Of a stretch of DNA of 64,000 nucleotides, positions 28,411 through 41,948 are shown one piece after another. Source of the DNA: Nephrocerus scutellatus (taxonomy: Eukaryota > Arthropoda > Insecta > Diptera > Pipunculidae); contig OX352766.1 in the NCBI GenBank assembly GCA_947095585.1, positions 25,157,811 to 25,221,810 of the forward strand, in the 5' to 3' direction. The translations under genes were made by a program, and so were the position numbers. Positions within the stretch are counted from its first letter, which is position 1. Each line of letters opens with the position of its first letter. Under the pieces are notes generated by a model. That model ran no database searches. It was not told where the DNA came from and saw only the letters and a program-made list of their open reading frames with translations.

Positions 28411-31221
28411 CGCTTGACAGCGAACATTCAAATTGGAGAATTTCATGAAAATAGAAAATGTTCAAACCGATGCACAACTGCCTAATCCCCTCTGCATTGT
28501 AATCTAGTTAATTCTATTCTTTAGATTATTCATTTAGGAAGACACAGGTGTGGGTTAATTTAGTGAGACATCTCTCTGAACTGGCCAATCCGCTTGACAG
28601 CGAACCTCCAAATTGGAGATTTTCATAAAAATAGCAAATGTTCAAAACTATGCACAATGCCTCCTCTCCTCTGTATTGTAATCTAACAAATTATGTTCGA
28701 TAGCTTATTCCTTTAGGAAGACACAGGTGTGGGTCAATTTAGTGAGACATCTCTCTGAACTGGCCAATCCGCTTGACAGCGAACATTCAAATTGGAGAAT
28801 TTCATGAAAATAGAAAATGTTCAAACCGATGCACAACTGCTTAATTCCCTCTGCATTGTAATCTATTTAATTCTGTTCTATAGATTGTTCCTTTAGGAAG
28901 ACACAAGTGTGGGTATATTTAGTGATACATCTCTCTGAACTGGCCAATCCGCTTGACAGCGAACCTCCAAATTGGAGAATTTCATGAAAATAGCAAATGT
29001 TCAAACCGATGCACAACTGCCTAATCCCCTCTCCAATGTAATTTAGTTAATTCTATTCTTTAGATTATTCCTTTAGGAAGACACAGGTGTGGGTTAATTT
29101 AGTGAGACATGTCTCTGAACTGGTCAATCCGCTTGAATGCGAACCTCCAAATTGGAGAATTTCATGAAAATAGCAAATGTTCATACCGATGCACAACTGC
29201 CTCCTCTCCTCTGTATTGTAATCTAACAAATTGTGTTTGATAGCTTATTCTTTTAGGAAGATACAGGTGTGGGTCAATTTGGTAAGACATCTCTCTGAAC
29301 TGGCCAATCTGCTTGACAGCGAACCTCCAAATTAGAGAATTTCATGAAAATAGCAAATGTTCAAACCGATGATCAACTGTCTAATCCCCTCTGCATTGTA
29401 ATTTAGTTAATTCTGTTCTATAAATTGTTCGTTTAGGAAGACACAAGTGTGGGTCAATTTAGTGAGACATCTCTCTGAACTGGCCAATCCGCTTGACAGC
29501 GAACCTCCAAATTGGAGAATTTCATGAAAATAGCAAATGTTCAAACCAATGCACAACTGCTTATTCCTTTAGGAAGACACAGGTGTCGGTCAATTTGGTA
29601 ACACATCTCTCTGAACTGGCCAATCCGCTTTACAGCGAACCTCCAAATTAGAGAATTTCATGAAAATAGCAAATGTTCAAACCGATGCTCAACTGCCTCC
29701 TCTCCTCTGTATTGTAATCTAACAAATTATATTCGATAGCTTATTTTATTTAGGAAGACATAGGTGTGGGTCAATTTGGTAACACATCTCTAGGAACTGG
29801 CCAATCCGCTTGACAGCGAACCTCCAAATTGGAGAATTTCTTGAAAATAGCTAATGTTCAAACCGATGCAGAACTGCTTCCTCTTCTGTATTGTAATCTA
29901 ACAAATTATATTCGATAGCTTATTCCTTTAGGAAGACACATGTGTGGGTTAATTTAGTGAGACATCTCTAGGAACTGGCCAATCCGCTTGACAGCGAACA
30001 TTCAAATTGGAGAATTTCATGAAAATAGAAAATGTTCAAACCGATGCACAACTGCCTAATCCCCTCTGCATTGTAATCTAGTTAATTCTATTCTTTAGAT
30101 TATTCATTTCGGAAGACACAGGTGTGGGTTAATTTAGTGAGACATCTCTCTGAACTGGCCAATCCGCTTGACAGCGAACCTCCAAATTGGAGATTTTCAT
30201 AAAAATAGCAAATGTTCAAAACTATGCACAATGCCTCCTCTCCTCTGTATTGTAATCTAACAAATTATGTTCGATAGCTTATTCCTTTAGGAAGACACAG
30301 GTGTGGGTCAATTTAGTGAGACATCTCTCTGAACTGGCCAATCCGCTTGACAGCGAACATTCAAATTGGAGAATTTCATGAAAATAGAAAATGTTCAAAC
30401 CGATGCACAACTGCTTAATTCCCTCTGCATTGTAATCTATTTAATTCTGTTCTATAGATTGTTCCTTTAGGAAGACACAAGTGTGGGTATATTTAGTGAT
30501 ACATCTCTCTGAACTGGCCAATCCGCTTGACAGCGAACCTCCAAATTGGAGAATTTCATGAAAATAGCAAATGTTCAAACCGATGCACAACTGCCTAATC
30601 CCCTCTCCAATGTAATTTAGTTAATTCTATTCTTTAGATTATTCCTTTAGGAAGACACAGGTGTGGGTTAATTTAGTGAGACATGTCTCTGAACTGGTCA
30701 ATCCGCTTGAATGCGAACCTCCAAATTGGAGAATTTCATGAAAATAGCAAATGTTCATACCGATGCACAACTGCCTCCTCTCCTCTGTATTGTAATCTAA
30801 CAAATTGTGTTTGATAGCTTATTCTTTTAGGAAGATACAGGTGTGGGTCAATTTGGTAAGACATCTCTCTGAACTGGCCAATCTGCTTGACAGCGAACCT
30901 CCAAATTAGAGAATTTCATGAAAATAGCAAATGTTCAAACCGATGATCAACTGTCTAATCCCCTCTGCATTGTAATTTAGTTAATTCTGTTCTATAAATT
31001 GTTCGTTTAGGAAGACACAAGTGTGGGTCAATTTAGTGAGACATCTCTCTGAACTGGCCAATCCGCTTGACAGCGAACCTCCAAATTGGAGAATTTCATG
31101 AAAATAGCAAATGTTCAAACCAATGCACAACTGCTTATTCCTTTAGGAAGACACAGGTGTCGGTCAATTTGGTAACACATCTCTCTGAACTGGCCAATCC
31201 GCTTTACAGCGAACCTCCAAA
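28245..31221 (+). repeat. 1.4-kb duplicated segment (offset 1574 bp)
   Basis: Segments 28245-29647 and 29819-31221 match at an offset of 1574 bp, separated by about one monomer. The segment starts in a TTTCTTGAAAATAGCTAATG monomer and ends after the 136-bp monomer. Shared marks are CAAATTGTGTTTGATAG (near 29228 and 30802) and TGAATGCGAACC (near 29134 and 30708). The spacer carries the CTTATTTTATTTAGG variant also found near 27158, so part of it came from that unit. Confidence 0.78.
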
Positions 31222-32380
31222 GTGGAGAATTTCATGAAAATAGCAAATGTTCAAACCGATGCAGAACTGCTTCCTCTCCTCTGTATTGTAATCTAACAAA
31301 TTATATTCGATAGTTTATTCCTTTAGAAAGACACAGGTGTGGGTCAATTTAATGAGACATCTCTCTGAACTGGCCAATCCGCTTGACAGCGAACCTCCAA
31401 ATTGGAGAATTTCATGAAAATAGCAAATGTTCAAACCGATGCAGAACTGCTTCCTCTTCTGTATTGTAATCTTATAAAATAATATTCGATAGTTTATTCC
31501 TTTAGGAAGACACAGGTGTGGTTCAATTTAGTGAGACATCTCTCTGAACTGGCCAATCCGCTTGACAGCGAAAATTCAAATTGGAGAATTTCATGAAAAT
31601 AGAAAATGTTCAAACCGTTGCAGAACTGCTTCCTCTTCTGTATTGTAATCTAAAAAATTATATTCGATAGCTTATTCCTTTAGGAAGACATAGGTGTGGG
31701 TCAATTTGGTAACACATCTCTCTGAACTGGCCAATCCGCTTGACAGCGAACCTCCAAATTGGAGAATTTCATGAAAATAGCAAATGTTCAAACCAATGCA
31801 CAACTGCTTATTCCTTTAGGAAGACACAGGTGTCGGTCAATTTGGTAACACATCTCTCTGAACTGGCCAATCCGCTTTACAGCGAACCTCCAAAGTGGAG
31901 AATTTCATGAAAATAGCAAATGTTCAAACCGATGCAGAACTGCTTCCTCTCCTCTGTATTGTAATCTAACAAATTATATTCGATAGTTTATTCCTTTAGA
32001 AAGACACAGGTGTGGGTCAATTTAATGAGACATCTCTCTGAACTGGCCAATCCGCTTGACAGCGAACCTCCAAATTGGAGAATTTCATGAAAATAGCAAA
32101 TGTTCAAACCGATGCAGAACTGCTTCCTCTTCTGTATTGTAATCTTATAAAATAATATTCGATAGTTTATTCCTTTAGGAAGACACAGGTGTGGTTCAAT
32201 TTAGTGAGACATCTCTCTGAACTGGCCAATCCGCTTGACAGCGAAAATTCAAATTGGAGAATTTCATGAAAATAGAAAATGTTCAAACCGTTGCAGAACT
32301 GCTTCCTCTTCTGTATTGTAATCTAAAAAATTATATTCGATAGCTTATTCCTTTAGGAAGACATAGGTGTGGGTCAATTT
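31048..32380 (+). repeat. 673-bp tandem duplication
   Basis: Positions 31048-31707 repeat at 31721-32380 at an offset of 673 bp (for example CGCTTTACAGCG at 31200 and 31873). Both contain the 136-bp monomer and CTTATAAAATAATATTCG, a one-base variant of the mark in the 4401-bp repeats. The short unit and near identity indicate a very recent event. Confidence 0.82.
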
Positions 32381-33749
32381 GATAACACATCTGTAGGAAC
32401 TGGCCAATACGCTTGACAGCGAACCTCCAAATTGGAGAATTTCATGAAAATAGCAAATGTTCAAACCGAGGCACAACTGCCTCATCTCCTCTGTATTGTA
32501 ATTTAACAAATTATGTTTGATAGCTTATTCCTTTAGGAAGACACAGGTGTGGGTCAATTTGGTAAGACATCTCTCTGAACTGGCCAATCTGCTTGACAGC
32601 GAACCTCCAAATTAGAGAATTTCATGAAAATAGCAAATGTTCAAACCGATGCTCAACTGCCTCCTCTCCTCTGTATTGTAATCTAACAAATTATATTCGA
32701 TAGCTTATTTCTTTAGGAAGACATTGGTGTGGGTCAATTTGGTAACACATCTCTAGGAACTGGCCAATCCGCTTGACAGCGAACCTCCAAATTGGAGAAT
32801 TTCTTGAAAATAGCTAATGTTCAAACCGATGCAGAACTGCTTCCTCTTCTGTATTGTAATCTAACAAATTATATTCGATAGCTTATTCCTTTAGGAAGAC
32901 ACATGTGTGGGTTAATTTAGTGAGACATCTCTAGGAACTGGCCAATCCGCTTGAAAGCGAACCTCCAAATTGGAGAATTTCATGAAAATAGCAAATGTTC
33001 AAACCGATGCAGAAATGCTTCCTCTCCTCTGTATTGTAATCTAACAAATTATATTCGATAGTTTATTCCTTTAGGAAGACACAGGTGTGGGTCAATTTAG
33101 TGAGACATCTCTCTGAACTGGCCAATCCGCTTGACAGCGAACATTCAAATTGGAGAATTTCATGAAAATAGAAAATGTTCAAACCGATGCACAACTGCCT
33201 AATTCCCTCTGCATTGTAATCTATTTAATTCTGTTCTATAGATTGTTCCTTTAGGAAGACACAAGTGTGGGTATATTTAGTGATACATCTCTCTGAACTG
33301 GCCAATCCGCTTGACAGCGAACCTCCAAATTGGAGAATTTCATGAAAATAGCAAATGTTCAAACCGATGCACAACTGCCTAATCCCCTCTCCAATGTAAT
33401 TTAGTTAATTCTATTCTTTAGATTATTCCTTTAGGAAGACACAGGTGTGGGTTAATTTAGTGAGACATGTCTCTGAACTGGTCAATCCGCTTGACAGCGA
33501 ACCTCCAAATTGGAGAATTTCATGAAAATAGCAAATGTTCATACCGATGCACAACTGCCTCCTCTCCTCTGTATTGTAATCTAACAAATTATGTTTGATA
33601 GCTTATTCTTTTAGGAAGATACAGGTGTGGGTCAATTTGGTAAGACATCTCTCTGAACTGGCCAATCTGCTTGACAGCGAACCTCCAAATTAGAGAATTT
33701 CATGAAAATAGCAAATGTTCAAACCGATGATCAACTGCCTAATCCCCTC

Positions 33750-36700
33750 TGTATTGTAATCTAACAAATTATATTTCATAGTTTATTCCTTTAGGAAGAC
33801 ACAGGTGTAGGTCAATTTAGTAAGACATCTCTAGGAACTGCCCAATCTGCTTGACAGCGAACCTCCAAATTGGAGAATTTCATGAAAATAGCAAATGTTC
33901 AAACCGATGCAGAAATGCTTCCTCTCCTCTGTATTGCAATCTTACAAATTATATTCGATAGTTTATTCCTTTAGAAAGACACAGGTGTGGGTCAATTTAA
34001 TGAGACATCTCTCTGAACTGGCCAATCCGCTTGACAGCGAACCTCCAAATTGGAGAATTTCATGCTTACTCTGCTTACTCTTCTGTATTGCAATCTTACA
34101 AATTTTATTCGATAGTTTATTCCTTTAGGAAGACACAGGTGTGGGTTAATTTAGTGAGACATCTCTAGGAACTGGCCAATCCGCTTGACAGCGAACCTCC
34201 AAATTGGAGAATTTCATGAAAATAGCAAATGTTCAAACCGATGCACAACTGCCTAATCCCCTCTGCATTGTAATCTAGTTAATTCTATTCTTTAGATTAT
34301 TCATTTAGGAAGACACAGGTGTGGGTTAATTTAGTGAGACATCTCTCTGAACTGGCCAATCCGCTTGACAGCGAACCTCCAAATTGGAGAATTTCATGAA
34401 AATAGCAAATGTTCAAACCGATGCACAACTGCCTAATCCCCTCTGCATTGTAATCTAGTTAATTCTATTCTTTAGATTATTCATTTAGGAAGACACAGGT
34501 GTGGGTTAATTTAGTGAGACATCTCTCTGAACTGGCCAATCCGCTTGACAGCGAACCTCCAAATTGGAGATTATCATAAAAATAGCAAATGTTCAAACCG
34601 ATGCACAATGCCTCCTCTCCTCTGTATTGTAATCTAACAAATTATGTTCGATAGCTTATTCCTTTAGGAAGACACAGGTGTAGGTCAATTTAGTAAGACA
34701 TCTCTAGGAACTGCCCAATCCGCTTGACAGCGAACCTCCAAATTGGAGAATTTCATGAAAATAGCAAATGTTCAAACCGATGCACAACTGCCTCATCTCC
34801 TCTGTATGGTAATCTAACAATTATGTTTAATAGCTTATTCCTTTAGGAAGACACAGGTGTGGGTCAATTTGGTAAGACATCTCTCTGAACTGGCCAATCC
34901 GCTTGACAGCGAACCTCCAAATTGGAGAATTTCATGAAAATAGCAAATGTTCAAACCGATGCAGAACTGCTTCCTCTTCTGTATAGTAATCTAAGAAATT
35001 ATATTCAATAGCTTATTCCTTTAGGAAGTTACAGGTGTGGGTAAATTTGGTAAGACATCTCTCTGAACTGGCCAATCCGCTTGACAGCGAACCTCCAAAT
35101 TGGAGAATTTCATGAAAATAGCAAATGTTCAAACCGATGCTCAACTGCCTCTTCCCCTCTGCATTGTAATTTAGTTAATTCTGTTCTATAAATTGTTCCT
35201 TTAGGAAGACACAAGTTTGGGTCAATTTACTGAGACATCTCTCGAACTGGCCAATCCGCTTGACAGCGAACCTTCAAATTGGAGAATTTCATGAAAATAG
35301 CAAATGTTCAAACCGATGCAGAAATGCTTCCTCTCCTCTGTATTGTAATCTAACAAATTATATTCGATAGTTTATTCCTTTAGGAAGACACAGGTGTGGG
35401 TTAATTTAGTGAGACATCTCTAGGAACTGGCCAATCCGCTTGACAGCGAACCTCCAAATTGGAGAATTTCATGAAAATAGCAAATGTTCAAACCGATGCT
35501 CAACTGCCTCTTCCCCTCTGCATTGTAATTTAGTTAATTCTGTTCTATAAATTGTTCCTTTAGGAAGACACAAGTTTGGGTCAATTTACTGAGACATCTC
35601 TCGAACTGGCCAATCCGCTTGACAGCGAACCTTCAAATTGGAGAATTTCATGAAAATAGCAAATGTTCAAACCGATGCAGAAATGCTTCCTCTCCTCTGT
35701 ATTGTAATCTAACAAATTATATTCGATAGTTTATTCCTTTAGGAAGACACAGGTGTAGGTCAATTTAGTGAGACATCTCTAGGAGCTGCCCAATCCGCTT
35801 GACAGCGAACCTCCAAATTGGAGAATTTCATGAAAATAGCAAATGTTCAAACCGATGCACAACTGCCTCTTCCCATCTGTATTGTAATCTTACAAATTTT
35901 ACTCGATAGATTATTCCTTTAGGAAGACACAGGTGTATGTCAATTTAGTGAGACATCTCTAGGAACTGCCCAATCCGCTTGAGAGCGAACCTCCAAATTG
36001 GAGAATTTCATGAAAATAGCAACTGTTCAAACCGATGCAGAAATGCCTCCTCTCCTCTGTATTGTAATCTAACAAATTATGTTTGATAGCTTATTCCTTT
36101 AGGAAGACACAGGTGTGGGACAATTTGGTAAGACATCTCTCTGAACTGGCCAATCCGCTTGACAGCGAACCTCCAAATTAGAGAATTTCATGAAAATAGC
36201 AAATGTTCAAACCGTCAAAACGATGCTCAACTGCCTAATCCCCTCTGCATTGTAATTTAGTTAATTCTGTTCTATAAATTGTTCCTTTAGGAAGACACAA
36301 GTGTGGGTCAATTTAGTGAGACATCTCTAGGAACTGGCCAATCCGCTTGACAGCGAACCTCCAAATTGGAGAATTTCATGAAAATAGCAAATGTTCAAAC
36401 CGTCAAAACGATGCTCAACTGCCTAATCCCCTCTGCATTGTAATTTAGTTAATTCTGTTCTATAAATTGTTCCTTTAGGAAACACAAGTGTGGGTCAATT
36501 TAGTGAGACATCTCTAGGAACTGGCCAATCCGCTTGACAGCGAACCTCCAAATTGGAGAATTTCATGAAAATAGCAAATGTTCAAACCGATGCACAACTG
36601 CCTCCTCTCCTCTGTATTGTAATATAACAAATTATATTCGATAGCTTATTCCTTTAGGAAGACACAGGTTTGGGTCAATTTGGTAACACATCTCTAGGAG

Positions 36701-38400
36701 CTGCCCAATCCGCTTGACAGCGAACCTCCAAATTGGAGAATTTCGTGAAAATAGCAAATGTTCAAACCGATGCAAAACTGCCTCTTCCCATCTGTATTGT
36801 AATCTTACAAATTTTACTCGATAGATTATTCCTTTAGGAAGACACAGGTGTAGGTCAATTTAGTGAGACATCTCTAGGAATTGGCCAATCCGCTTGACAG
36901 CGAACCACCAAATTGGAGAATTTCATGAAAATAGCAAATGTTCAAACCGATGCACAACTGCCTAATCCCCTCTGCATTGTAATCTAGTTAATTCTATTCT
37001 TTAGATTATTCATTTAGGAAGACACAGGTGTGGGTTAATTTAGTGAGACATCTCTCTGAACTGGCCAATCCGCTTGACAGCGAACCTCCAAATTGGAGAT
37101 TTTCATAAAAATAGCAAATGTTCAAACCGATGCACAATGCCTCCTCTCCTCTGTATTGTAATCTAACAAATTATGTTCGATAGCTTATTCCTTTAGGAAG
37201 ACACAGGTGTGGGTCAATTTAGTGAGACATCTCTCTGAACTGGCCAATCCGCTTGACAGCGAACATTCAAATTGGAGAATTTCATGAAAATAGAAAATGT
37301 TCAAACCGATGCACAACTGCCTAATTCCCTCTGCATTGTAAACTATTTAATTCTGTTCTATAGATTGTTCCTTTAGGAAGACACAAGTGTGGGTATATTT
37401 AGTGATACATCTCTCTGAACTGGCCAATCCGCTTGACAGCGAACCTCCAAATTGGAGAATTTCATGAAAATAGCAAATGTTCAAACCGATGCACAACTGC
37501 CTAATCCCCTCTCCAATGTAATTTAGTTAATTCTATTCTTTAGATTATTCCTTTAGGAAGACACAGGTGTGGGTTAATTTAGTGAGACATGTCTCTGAAC
37601 TGGTCAATCCGCTTGACAGCGAACCTCCAAATTGGAGAATTTCATGAAAATAGCAAATGTTCAAACCGATGATCAACTGTCTAATCCCCTCTGCATTGTA
37701 ATTTAGTTATTTCTGTTCTATAAATTGTTCCTTTAGGAAGACACAAATGTGGGTTAATTTAGTGAGACACATCTCTGAACTGGCCAATCCGCTTGAGAGC
37801 GAACCTCCAAATTGGAGAATTTCATGAAAATAGCAAATGTTCAAACCAATGCACAACTGCTTATTCCTTTAGAAAGACACAGGTGTCGGTCAATTTGGTA
37901 ACACATCTCTCTGAACTGGCCAATCCGCTTTACAGCGAACCTCCAAAGTGGAGAATTTCATGAAAATAGCAAATGTTCAAACCGATGCAGAACTGCTTCC
38001 TCTCCTCTGTATTGTAATCTAACAAATTATATTCGATAGTTTATTCCTTTAGAAAGACACAGGTGTGGGTCAATTTAATGAGACATCTCTCTGAACTGGC
38101 CAATCCGCTTGACAGCGAACCTCCAAATTGGAGAATTTCATGAAAATAGCAAAGGTTCAAACCGATGCAGAACTGCTTCCTCTTCTGTATTGCAATCTTA
38201 CAAATTATATTCGATAGTTTATTCCTTTAGGAAGACACAGGTGTGGTTCAATTTAGTGAGACATCTCTCTGAACTGGCCAATCCGCTTGACAGCGAAAAT
38301 TCAAATTGGAGAATTTCATGAAAATAGAAAATGTTCAAACCGATGCAGAACTGCTTCCTCTTCTGTATTGTCATCTAAAAAATTATATTCGATAGCTTAT
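33750..38400 (+). repeat. Left copy of a ~4.6-kb segment duplicated 8.2 kb away
   Basis: The stretch matches about 41949-46240. The offset is 8199 bp at the left end (CCCAATCTGCTTGAC at 33841 and 42040) and 7842 bp at the right end (38109 and 45951), because roughly two monomers near 35030-35400 are missing from the right copy. A rearranged monomer near 34061 is shared by both. Confidence 0.8.
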
Positions 38401-41015
38401 TTCTTTAGGAAGACATAGGTGTGGGTCAATTTGGTAACACATCTGTAGGAACTGGCCAATCCGCTTGACAGCGAACCTCCAAATTGGAGAATTTCATGAA
38501 AATAGCAAATGTTCAAACCGATGCACAACTGCCTCATCTCCTCTGTATGGTAATCTAACAAATTATGTTTAATAGCTTATTCCTTTAGGAAGACACAGGT
38601 GTGGGTCAATTTGGTAAGACATCTCTCTGAACTGGCCAATCCGCTTGACAGCGAACCTCCAAATTGGAGAATTTCATGAAAATAGCAAATGTTCAAACCG
38701 ATGCAGAACTGCTTCCTCTTCTGTATAGTAATCTAAGAAATTATATTCAATAGCTTATTCCTTTAGGAAGTTACAGGTGTGGGTAAATTTGGTAAGACAT
38801 CTCTCTGAACTGGCCAATCCGCTTGACAGCGAACCTCCAAATTGGAGATTATCATAAAAATAGCAAATGTTCAAACCGATGCAGAACTGCTTCCTCTTCT
38901 GTATAGTAATCTAAGAAATTATATTCAATAGCTTATTCCTTTAGGAAGTTACAGGTGTGGGTAAATTTGGTAAGACATCTCTCTGAACTGGCCAATCCGC
39001 TTGACAGCGAACCTCCAAATTGGAGATTATCATAAAAATAGCAAATGTTCAAACCGATGCACAACTGCCTAATTCCCTCTGCATTGTAATCTATTTAATT
39101 CTGTTCTATAGATTGTTCCTTTCGGAACACACAAGTGTGGGTATATTTAGTGAGACATCTCTCTGAACTGGCCAATCCGCTTGACAGCGAACCTTCAAAT
39201 TGGAGAATTTCATGAAAATAGCAAATGTTCAAACCGATGCACAACTGCCTCCTCTCCTCTGTATTGTAATCTAGCAAATTATATTCGATAGCTTATTTCT
39301 TTAGGAAGACATAGGTGTGGGTCAATTTGGTAACACATCTCTAGGAACTGGCCAATCCGCTTGACAGCGAACCTCCAAATTGGAGAATTTCTTGAAAATA
39401 GCAAATGTTCAAACCGATGCACAACTGCCTCATCTCCTCTGTATGGTAATCTAACAAATTATGTTTAATAGCTTATTCCTTTAGGAAGACACAGGTGTGG
39501 GTCAATTTGGTAAGACATCTCTCTGAACTGGCCAATCCGCTTGACAGCGAACCTCCAAATTGGAGAATTTCATGAAAATAGCAAATGTTCAAACCGATGC
39601 AGAACTGCTTCCTCTCCTCTGTATTGTAATCTAACAAATTATATTCGATAGTTTATTCCTTTAGAAAGACACAGGTGTGGGTCAATTTAATGAGACATCT
39701 CTCTGAACTGGCCAATCCGCTTGACAGCGAACCTCCAAATTGGAGAATTTCATGAAAATAGCAAAGGTTCAAACCGATGCAGAACTGCTTCCTCTTCTGT
39801 ATTGCAATCTTACAAATTATATTCGATAGTTTATTCCTTTAGGAAGACACAGGTGTGGTTCAATTTAGTGAGACATCTCTCTGAACTGGCCAATCCGCTT
39901 GACAGCGAAAATTCAAATTGGAGAATTTCATGAAAATAGAAAATGTTCAAACCGATGCAGAACTGCTTCCTCTTCTGTATTGTAATCTAAAAAATTATAT
40001 TCGATAGCTTATTTCTTTAGGAAGACATAGGTGTGGGTCAATTTGGTAACACATCTGTAGGAACTGGCCAATCCGCTTGACAGCGAACCTCCAAATTGGA
40101 GAATTTCATGAAAATAGCAAATGTTCAAACCGATGCACAACTGCCTCATCTCCTCTGTATGGTAATCTAACAAATTATGTTTAATAGCTTATTCCTTTAG
40201 GAAGACACAGGTGTGGGTCAATTTGGTAAGACATCTCTCTGAACTGGCCAATCCGCTTGACAGCGAACCTCCAAATTGGAGAATTTCATGAAAATAGCAA
40301 ATGTTCAAACCGATGCAGAACTGCTTCCTCTTCTGTATAGTAATCTAAGAAATTATATTCAATAGCTTATTCCTTTAGGAAGTTACAGGTGTGGGTAAAT
40401 TTGGTAAGACATCTCTCTGAACTGGCCAATCCGCTTGACAGCGAACCTCCAAATTGGAGATTATCATAAAAATAGCAAATGTTCAAACCGATGCAGAACT
40501 GCTTCCTCTTCTGTATAGTAATCTAAGAAATTATATTCAATAGCTTATTCCTTTAGGAAGTTACAGGTGTGGGTAAATTTGGTAAGACATCTCTCTGAAC
40601 TGGCCAATCCGCTTGACAGCGAACCTCCAAATTGGAGATTATCATAAAAATAGCAAATGTTCAAACCGATGCACAACTGCCTAATTCCCTCTGCATTGTA
40701 ATCTATTTAATTCTGTTCTATAGATTGTTCCTTTCGGAACACACAAGTGTGGGTATATTTAGTGAGACATCTCTCTGAACTGGCCAATCCGCTTGACAGC
40801 GAACCTTCAAATTGGAGAATTTCATGAAAATAGCAAATGTTCAAACCGATGCACAACTGCCTCCTCTCCTCTGTATTGTAATCTAGCAAATTATATTCGA
40901 TAGCTTATTTCTTTAGGAAGACATAGGTGTGGGTCAATTTGGTAACACATCTCTAGGAACTGGCCAATCCGCTTGACAGCGAACCTCCAAATTGGAGAAT
41001 TTCTTGAAAATAGCT
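37965..41015 (+). repeat. 1.44-kb duplicated segment (offset 1612 bp)
   Basis: Segments 37965-39403 and 39577-41015 match at 1612 bp. Each holds two consecutive monomers with AGGAAGTTACAGGTGTGGG and TTATCATAAAAATAGC, then one with TTCCTTTCGGAACACAC. One base differs at 38371 (TATTGTCATC against TATTGTAATC). Confidence 0.82.
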
Positions 41016-41948
41016 AATGTTCAAACCGATGCAGAACTGCTTCCTCTTCTGTATTGTAATCTAACAAATTATATTCGATAGCTTATTCCTTTAGGAAGAC
41101 ACATGTGTGGGTTAATTTAGTGAGACATCTCTAGGAACTGGCCAATCCGCTTGAAAGCGAACCTCCAAATTGGAGAATTTCATGAAAATAGCAAATGTTC
41201 AAACCGATGCAGAAATGCTTCCTCTCCTCTGTATTGTAATCTAACAATATATATTCGATAGTTTATTCCTTTAGGAAGACACAGGTATGGGTCAATTTAG
41301 TGAGACATCTCTCTGAACTGGCCAATCCGCTTGACAGCGAACATTCAAATTGGAGAATTTCATGAAAATAGAAAATGTTCAAACCGATGCACAACTGCCT
41401 AATTCCCTCTGCATTGTAATCTATTTAATTCTGTTCTATAGATTGTTCCTTTAGGAAGACACAAGTGTGGGTATATTTAGTGATACATCTCTCTGAACTG
41501 GCCAATCCGCTTGACAGCGAACCTCCAAATTGGAGAATTTCATGAAAATAGCAAATGTTCAAACCGATGCACAACTGCCTAATCCCCTCTCCAATGTAAT
41601 TTAGTTAATTCTATTCTTTAGATTATTCCTTTGGGAAGACACAGGTGTGGGTTAATTTAGTGAGACATGTCTCTGAACTGGTCAATCCGCTTGACAGCGA
41701 ACCTCCAAATTGGAGAATTTCATGAAAATAGCAAATGTTCAAACCGATGCACAACTGCCTCATCTACTCTGTATTGTAATCTAACAAATTATGTTTGATA
41801 GCTTATTCCTTTAGGAAGACACAGGTGTGGGTTAATTTGGTAAGACATCTCTCTGAACTGGCCAATCCGCTTGAGAGCGAACCTCCAAATTGGAGATTTT
41901 CATAAAAATAGCAAATGTTCAAACCGATGCACAATGCCTCCTCTCCTC

